Assembly (NCBI GenBank): GCA_030587435.1
Contig: JAUQZC010000029.1
Span: 1-11,056, forward strand
From: Candidatus Baldrarchaeota archaeon
GTDB taxonomy: Archaea; Asgardarchaeota; Baldrarchaeia; Baldrarchaeales; DXJG01
Direction of reading: 5' to 3'
DNA length: 11,056 nucleotides
Shown: piece by piece, positions 6,649-11,056 of the stretch
Position numbering within the stretch: position 1 is the first letter of the stretch
Layout: each line of letters begins with the position of its first letter
Translations under genes and position numbers: made by a program
The notes under the pieces: generated by a model
What the model was told of the DNA's origin: nothing
What the model saw: the letters and a program-made list of their open reading frames with translations, nothing else
Database searches by the model: none

Positions 6649-7611
6649 ATGACCACGGGAATAATATGGAGTGACCGTTATCCCGAAGAGGGACACATGC
6701 TTTTAAAAGAGAGATTAAAACCAGCATTCAACTACCTTAAGACCATGAAAATTTTTGAAAACCCTAACATCAAATTATATGAGCCAATACCTGCTTCTGA
6801 AGAAATCATCCAAAAAATACATACAAAAGACATGCTGGTAAAAGTTAAAGCAACCGGATACTATGAAATAGCAAAACTAACAGCTGGAGGATGTGCCCTA
6901 GCAGGAGAACTCATATGGAAAGGAGAAATAAACAACGCTTTCGCCTTTACAGCAGCCGCAGGACACCATGCATCAAAAGACTTTTTCTGGGGCTTCTGCT
7001 ACATAAACAACGCAGCAGTCCTCGTAGAAACCCTAAAAGAAAAACATGAAGTCAAGAAATTTTTAATTGTTGATACGGATCCACATTTTGGAGACGGAAC
7101 ATGGGAAATATTCGAAAACGATGAAAATGTCTTCCACTTGGAGTTTCACGGCGGAGGACCCTTGGATCCAAAATTTGGGAAAAACTCTGTTAGTGTTCCA
7201 CTTCCCTCGGAAAGTAGGGATGGACACGTACTCTACGCAGTAGAGAAACTTTTAGAACCAATCGCAGAAAACTTCGGTCCAGAAATACTTATATGGGAAT
7301 TCGGGCACGACGCCCACCACCAAGATTACGGTGCATGGCAACTAACAGTACCTGGATTCACAAAAATAGCCAAAACCCTAATGAAAACATCTAAGAAGAT
7401 ATGCGACGGAAAACTCATAGTTCTTTTAAGCGGCGGCTCAAACGAAAACGTAGCAAAACTATCAATATACGGCATCGTCTCAACCCTTGCTGAAATCCCC
7501 TTTAAAGCCGAAGACACAGGCTACCTACCCGAACAAAACACAGATATTAGAGAAAAAATCAGTAACGTAGTAAAGAAAAACGTAGAGAAAGTTCTTAAAA
7601 CTTTACTTTAA
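6649..7611 (+). CDS. Histone deacetylase/acetoin-utilisation family zinc hydrolase with Tyr-to-Ser change
   Basis: The family hydrolyses acetyl-amides (acetyl-lysine in proteins, acetylpolyamines, or other amides) with one zinc. The frame opens at GTG 6640; ATG 6649 is preferred because GGTGG stands at a workable spacing, giving 320 residues. Numbered from 6640, AGHHAS holds the paired catalytic histidines 109-110, and WGFCYINNAAV follows at 117-127. DTDPHFGDGT has zinc ligands Asp147 and His149, with Phe150 replacing the usual second His. FGHDAHHQD has the third ligand, Asp224. The last motif, normally GGY, is LSGGSNEN, so Ser267 replaces the transition-state tyrosine. Class IIa animal enzymes have His there and are weak lysine deacetylases, so this enzyme may act on another substrate or need another group. 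It is the second gene of a two-gene unit, divergent from a sirtuin. Confidence 0.87.
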   Translation: MTTGIIWSDRYPEEGHMLLKERLKPAFNYLKTMKIFENPNIKLYEPIPASEEIIQKIHTKDMLVKVKATGYYEIAKLTAGGCALAGELIWKGEINNAFAFTAAAGHHASKDFFWGFCYINNAAVLVETLKEKHEVKKFLIVDTDPHFGDGTWEIFENDENVFHLEFHGGGPLDPKFGKNSVSVPLPSESRDGHVLYAVEKLLEPIAENFGPEILIWEFGHDAHHQDYGAWQLTVPGFTKIAKTLMKTSKKICDGKLIVLLSGGSNENVAKLSIYGIVSTLAEIPFKAEDTGYLPEQNTDIREKISNVVKKNVEKVLKTLL

Positions 7612-7612
7612 C

Positions 7613-7650
7613 AGCAAATTTTAAAATCAACATTTTGCTCCTTTTTTATT
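7613..7650 (+). terminator. Hairpin and T-tract after the HDAC-like gene
   Basis: AGCAAA (7613-7618) pairs with TTTGCT (7634-7639), and CCTTTTTTATT follows. The stem begins one base after the stop codon. The layout fits termination of the membrane/HDAC unit. T-tracts alone terminate archaeal RNA polymerase, so the hairpin may be incidental. Confidence 0.5.
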
Positions 7651-7761
7651 CTAATTTCTTAGTCTCACGTTTTCTACCAATTAACTAATTTTGTAGATGG
7701 TATAGTTATGTGTTCTCATCTTTTTGCTTATCCTAGAAAGCGAAACTACGCAGTCTAGAAA

Positions 7762-7779
7762 TTAGAACATATGTTCTAA
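7762..7779. promoter_or_regulatory. 18-bp perfect palindrome, candidate operator
   Basis: TTAGAACATATGTTCTAA is its own exact reverse complement. The half motif AATTAGAA also occurs on its left edge (7760-7767) and again just downstream (about 7781-7788). It lies about 115 bases before the GTG of the secreted-protein gene and about 150 bases after the HDAC-like gene. A dimeric winged-helix or MarR/ArsR-type regulator would suit such a site; none is encoded nearby. Confidence 0.5.
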
Positions 7780-7815
7780 AAATTAGAAATAAATAGTTTC
7801 AAGGCGAAATTAAAT

Positions 7816-7887
7816 TGGAGATTTATGTCTAAAGAATGCAAGCATAGAGGTTCCAGTTAAAGTTCATATAATATCTCCACCAAGGTG
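7816..7887 (+). promoter_or_regulatory. Possible leader with 11-codon ORF and pairing element
   Basis: GGAG at 7817-7820 precedes ATG 7825, which opens MSKECKHRGSS and stops at 7860. TGGAGAT (7816-7822), covering that ribosome site, is complementary to ATCTCCA (7873-7879), which lies just before the GGTG ribosome site (7884-7887) of the next gene. The pairing could couple access of the two sites. It is short and could be chance. Confidence 0.25.
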
Positions 7888-7893
7888 TAAGAA

Positions 7894-8622
7894 GTGAAAC
7901 GCTCAAAGACCCTATTTTGCACATCAGTTTTACTAATAATTTGTTTTACATCAATTATATGCGCAATGTGGATCTCCAAGCCTAACAAATGTTTTTCCAA
8001 CTTTTCTGACGACTTCAGATATAGTTCAATTAATAATGTTACTTTGGTTCTTAATTGTGAGTATCCGAGTGTTCCAGATAAGGTTCCTGTTCTTAAAGTT
8101 ATAAATAGAAATTTAACTAAGGAAGAAGTTTTAACCATAGCAAAAGAGCTGTTTAACTTTACGGGTGAAGTTATTCCTAGGCCTAGAGGCGAACCTGAGA
8201 TTTTAGCGCTAGAAGTTACAGATGGTTTTCGCCACCTAGTCGTGTTTAATTGCGGGGCCATAGAGTACTTCGAGGAATATGGAGGATCTCAAGGTTCTGG
8301 TAAGGTTCCTTCCCCTTCAAAATGCAGAGAAATTGCCAATAACTTTCTCAACAAAGTCATCAACTACGGATTGATACCAAAAACCTCGCTCATAAAAATA
8401 AAATATTATTACGATAATGTTGGAATGACCACCTCAACGGATATTGCTGAATACGTTGAAAGTTGGGCAGTTCACTATAAAGTTTTATTTAATAATACGC
8501 CTCTTCAAGGAGATGTAGGAGTATCTATTTGGATAGGTTCAAATGGCAGAATTGTCGAGTTTTATGGCGATTGGAGGGAGGTAGAATTTGGCGAACTTCT
8601 TGAGGTAATCATTTACTCCTGA
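7894..8622 (+). CDS. Secreted or membrane-anchored protein, N-terminal fragment (frameshifted)
   Basis: The GTG at 7894 follows GGTG by six bases. Residues 3-25 form a basic-then-hydrophobic signal or anchor (KRSKTLFCTSVLLIICF), so the rest is probably outside the cell. The 242-residue product has an N-terminal mixed alpha/beta stretch and then WAVHYKVLFNNTPLQGDVGVSIWIGSNGRIVEF. This is the strand-rich pattern of PepSY- or YycH/YycI-like extracytoplasmic modules, a weak resemblance only. The protein ends abruptly at LEVIIYS*. The +1 frame from 8618 continues with PEEAFKSLTTKYGL, which naturally follows such a domain. This is therefore the first part of one gene broken by a single-base shift near 8610-8620. 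Confidence 0.65.
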   Translation: MKRSKTLFCTSVLLIICFTSIICAMWISKPNKCFSNFSDDFRYSSINNVTLVLNCEYPSVPDKVPVLKVINRNLTKEEVLTIAKELFNFTGEVIPRPRGEPEILALEVTDGFRHLVVFNCGAIEYFEEYGGSQGSGKVPSPSKCREIANNFLNKVINYGLIPKTSLIKIKYYYDNVGMTTSTDIAEYVESWAVHYKVLFNNTPLQGDVGVSIWIGSNGRIVEFYGDWREVEFGELLEVIIYS

Positions 8623-9319
8623 AGAGGCTTTCAAAAGTTTAACAACAAAATACGGACTCATGTCTAAACCCAGTAAAATAATTATCAACAACATATATTT
8701 GTCTTGGTGGGCCGATTCTTTACTCAATAAACAAACTTATCTTATTCCTGTCTATGTTTTCGAAGGCGTTGCAATATTCAGTAACGGAGAAAAATTTGAT
8801 TATATCCGTTCTCTGGCCGCAACAAATTTAACGAACGAGGAAATAGGGGGTTTTGAGCAAGCTCTAAACTTAAAGGGTTCAATGAGATTTTCTTCGATGT
8901 ACAATGGTTTTTATGTAGTAGGGATAACTGTTTTGCGAGTCGAAAAGACGTACTTTAATATTTGCTTTCAGCCGTTATATCCTTCTATTTTTAGCATAAT
9001 GTTAACAAATTATGTTGCGTTAGGTTTTGAAGAGGTATTTGATTTTTCTGTTGTTAAGGCTTTGACAAGTATTCTTTTTTGTGTGTTAATTTTGTATTCG
9101 TTGTTCAAGTGGTCTTTTGCACTTGCCTCTACTCTGATCTTTATTTTACCGGATCTCAAAAACATAAGTGGTACGATTAAAACTTCGGCTTCTTTAGGTT
9201 TTATTTCTTTCAAGATACATGTTCCTTGCGACCAGTCCTCTAAAAGCTTAACAGAGCTTCTAGGTACTGTACCCTTGAATCTTACCTTGATGTTTTTAAT
9301 GGAGATGTCCTTAGCGTGA
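8618..9319 (+). pseudogene. C-terminal part of the frameshifted secreted protein
   Basis: The frame is open from 8618 with no start codon until ATG 8660. It reads PEEAFKSLTTKYGL, then IYLSWWADSLLNKQTYLIPV and YVFEG, completing the extracytoplasmic domain begun at 7894. The text remains protein-like to about 8900 (NGEKFDYIRSLAATNLTNEEI). Beyond 9010 it runs antisense to the convergent 490-residue gene, and the apparent hydrophobic tail there is probably only the shadow of that gene. The genuine stop of this protein seems lost, or the real end lies before 9010 in another frame. Confidence 0.5.
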
Positions 9320-10482
9320 TTTTCTAAAATAATTTTAATAGAGGTTTCTTCGTTAGCAAAATATTCTTCAGCGGGCTCTATATTTACCTTAAGTACGTGG
9401 CTTTTCACAGCTTCAAAGCTTTCAAATAAAAGTTTCAAAAATTTACTATCCACGTGAAACGATTCCTTAATTTTCAGTAATAATTCGGTGACTGCTTTGA
9501 TAGCTAAGTTTGCGGAGGACTCAACGTATTTGAAGAAAATCTTGGCTTCAAAGTTACTTGGATCATTTAAATATTTCTGGGCAACTTCTAAAGCATCCTT
9601 GAGGTTCCATGCTGCAAGATTAAATAGTGCAGCTTTAAAAGCATCGAAAACATTTTTACTAGCTAAGTAGATTTCTTGATACAATTTTGATGCTTCAAAA
9701 TATAGATCTCTACCTACATCTCTGGCTAAAATGTAATTTAACAATACTTTACTTTCTTTTACGTCGAGGTGTTCTTCGAATCTTTCTAAAAAGTTTAGAA
9801 ACATAAAAATTCTTCTTATCTTATCCTCTTTACCAAGAAAATTTACAGAAATATTTGGAAAATATTCTGGAAAATGTTTACATTGACCAGGAACTAGAAT
9901 TGTGGTTAAAATTTTGCTCCAATGTTCTTTGTCTTCAAGAAAATCTGGTAACATTTGGTAAAATGCCTCATATACTAGAAATGGTTCACAGGATTTTTCA
10001 AGTAGGGAAGCATCAAGAAGAATTTTCTCCTCTTGTCTAACCAAAAACTTACCTAACTCTTTCCTTAAAATAATTACAGGAACGTTTCTTGGCTTACGGT
10101 TACATAAATATTTCAACTTCTCTAAGATTTTTAGAAATTCTTTATGAAGTTGGGCCGAGAGTTCCGGTAATGTTGGAGGCTTTTCTACTTTTTCCTCTAA
10201 TTTTATCAAAAGTTTAGTTTTTCCCTCCAATAGTTTACAAAGCTGCTTAAAATCTTCGATGCTAACTGTATCTGCGCCGGCAAGGAAACCTCCATGAAGG
10301 AAATAGTATATGCGGACAGAATCTCTAAAATAGCTGAAAACAATGTATTCTACGGGTCCAATCTTATAGTGGATTGCTCCTTTTCTTTTAATTTTTAGGA
10401 CTTCTACTTTTTTAGCTCTTTTTGCTTCGAATTCCTCTTTCGCGAATTCTCTTAGACTAATAAATATTTGTCTGTCGCTCAT
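9010..10482 (-). CDS. 490-residue protein with C-terminal Ig/CARDB-like domain, unknown function
   Basis: I do not recognise the family. There is no signal peptide or membrane segment, so it is probably cytoplasmic. Residues 1-100 are mixed alpha/beta, with strands such as HYKIGPVEYIVFSYF and RIYYFLHGGF. Residues 105-345 are helical. Within them, PVIILRKELGKFLVRQEEKI and VYEAFYQ (170-176) resemble the layout around the zinc helix of M48/SprT-like proteases, but HExxH is absent. Residues 240-345 may be TPR-like. Residues 362-473 are strand-rich, with VNIEPAEEYFANEETSIKIILEN and IKVRFKG, in the style of CARDB or other Ig-like domains. Its ATG overlaps by four bases (ATGA) the stop of the truncated upstream gene, which suggests former translational coupling. 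No strong ribosome site is visible. Confidence 0.8.
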   Translation of the reverse strand: MSDRQIFISLREFAKEEFEAKRAKKVEVLKIKRKGAIHYKIGPVEYIVFSYFRDSVRIYYFLHGGFLAGADTVSIEDFKQLCKLLEGKTKLLIKLEEKVEKPPTLPELSAQLHKEFLKILEKLKYLCNRKPRNVPVIILRKELGKFLVRQEEKILLDASLLEKSCEPFLVYEAFYQMLPDFLEDKEHWSKILTTILVPGQCKHFPEYFPNISVNFLGKEDKIRRIFMFLNFLERFEEHLDVKESKVLLNYILARDVGRDLYFEASKLYQEIYLASKNVFDAFKAALFNLAAWNLKDALEVAQKYLNDPSNFEAKIFFKYVESSANLAIKAVTELLLKIKESFHVDSKFLKLLFESFEAVKSHVLKVNIEPAEEYFANEETSIKIILENHAKDISIKNIKVRFKGTVPRSSVKLLEDWSQGTCILKEIKPKEAEVLIVPLMFLRSGKIKIRVEASAKDHLNNEYKINTQKRILVKALTTEKSNTSSKPNAT

Positions 10483-10868
10483 GGAGGGGATCCCTTTATT
10501 TTTTCATAAGCTTTAAAAGCTGCTTCATAAGTTTCACGCATCTCTTCCTCGCTTGCCACACCGACAGCTGCACTATCCACATATTTATACACGAATTCAA
10601 AAGCTTCTAAAGGCTTGATTTTACCGGCAGCCAGAGGCTTAATAGCAATTACCGTGCGGCTACAAGACTTAATGGCTTCCAAGGATTCATTAAAATCCGG
10701 ATCCATAGCATACCCAATTTTGTTAAGAGGAGCCAAAACCACTTCTACAGGAACATTTTCTTTTTCAACCCACTTTAAAGTTACGCCTGGCTGATGTGTA
10801 GCTAAGCCCGCAACTATTCCATGATCCTCTAAAATCTTAACATTCCTATCTATAGTGTAAGAAAAATT
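10479..10868 (-). pseudogene. 5'-truncated aldo/keto reductase-like TIM-barrel fragment
   Basis: The frame is open from 10868 to a TGA at 10479. It begins YTIDRNVKILEDHG, IVAGLATHQPG, TLKWVEKENVPVEVVLAPLN. It continues IAIKPLAAGKIKPLEAFEFVYKY and AAVGVASEEEMRETYEAA, which resembles the last third of aldo/keto reductase-like barrels (KPLAGG and the closing GxxSxEE helix). There is no ATG. A GTG at 10742 could start an 87-residue product, but clear protein-like sequence continues upstream of it, so that is not the original start. A TAA at 10871..10869 and the promoter of a rightward gene replace the missing front two thirds. The four-base overlap with the 490-residue gene indicates a former operon. 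Family assignment is tentative; truncation is visible. Confidence 0.6.
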
Positions 10869-10903
10869 TTATATTACTTCTTGATGTACTTATTCATGGT
10901 GAT
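10868..10903 (+). promoter_or_regulatory. Promoter and RBS of the rightward gene at the right edge
   Basis: TTTATATTA at about 10868-10876 is a good TATA box about 35 bases before ATG 10909. GGTGAT at 10899-10904 precedes that ATG by five bases or fewer. A three-codon frame, ATG GTG ATG TGA, starts at 10895 and overlaps the ribosome site. Confidence 0.5.
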
Positions 10904-10908
10904 GTGAA

Positions 10909-11056
10909 ATGTTGGCAAACGAAAAAGCAAGAATCGAGAAATTCATAACAAACAAATATGACGAAATACCCGAAGGTTGGAGAAAAGCATACGAAAAATG
11001 GGAAATCGAGAGTAACGTTCAAAGCATGCACACGAAAGCAAACACGCTTCAAACAA
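10909..11056 (+). CDS. N-terminal 49 residues of an unidentified protein, cut by the window edge
   Basis: The start is set by GGTGAT just upstream of ATG 10909, and the frame is open to the last base. The visible part is hydrophilic and helical: MLANEKARIEKFITNKYDEI, then PEGWRKAYEKWEIES and a Ser/Thr/Lys-rich stretch. There is no signal peptide. It faintly recalls the N-terminal core-binding helices of tyrosine recombinases, which would suit a position beside a broken gene, but the fragment is too short to identify. Confidence 0.6.
   Translation, partial: MLANEKARIEKFITNKYDEIPEGWRKAYEKWEIESNVQSMHTKANTLQT

Noticed and set aside
9010..9319. Hydrophobic C-terminal segment of the plus-strand frame as a real membrane helix
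   Set aside because: It lies antisense to the well-formed C-terminal domain of the 490-residue protein, and antisense of charged coding sequence commonly looks hydrophobic.
1..11056. CRISPR array, insertion sequence, tRNA or rRNA genes
   Set aside because: No regularly spaced repeats, transposase motifs with terminal repeats, or conserved RNA segments could be seen on either strand.

Overview
The window looks archaeal, and its AT-rich sequence and family types suggest a Thermoproteota or Bathyarchaeia-like lineage; that placement is inference. The support is TATA-like boxes of the TTTAAA or TTTATAT type 55-65 bases before start codons, Shine-Dalgarno sites of the GGAGGT/GGTGAT type, an archaeal stand-alone FMN glutamate-synthase domain gene, and a mix of ATG and GTG starts. 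No rRNA, tRNA, CRISPR array or insertion sequence was recognised.

Layout. The left edge holds only the start region of a leftward gene that leaves the window. Next come a collapsed radical-SAM gene (133-714), an intact IMP dehydrogenase lacking CBS domains (883-1935), a small leftward helical protein (1973-2269), and a leftward glutamate-synthase-like pseudogene carrying two nonsense codons and a frameshift (2426-3626). An intact rightward M20 metallohydrolase (3907-5064) is followed by a frameshifted thioredoxin-like remnant (5137-5297).

The centre is the most coherent functional block. A leftward class III sirtuin (5377-6120) shares a 75-base divergent promoter region with a rightward pair, a small multi-pass membrane protein (6196-6636) and a histone-deacetylase-fold hydrolase (6649-7611). 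Two unrelated protein or amide deacylase folds thus lie back to back: one NAD-dependent, the other zinc-dependent and with its usual active-site tyrosine replaced by serine. The rightward pair ends in a hairpin plus T-tract terminator.

The right third has an 18-bp perfect palindrome, then a secreted protein split by one frameshift (7894-8622 and 8618 onward). Convergent to it is a 490-residue protein of unknown function with an Ig/CARDB-like C-terminus (9010-10482). That gene's start overlaps by four bases the stop of a 5'-truncated aldo/keto-reductase-like gene (10479-10868). The promoter of a new rightward gene (10909 to the edge) sits exactly where the truncated gene's homology is lost.

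The overall theme is a few intact metabolic or deacylase genes among at least five decaying or broken genes, unusual for a compact archaeal genome. Single-base frameshifts could be assembly error. The internal deletion, the substitution stops and the 5' truncation are harder to explain that way.
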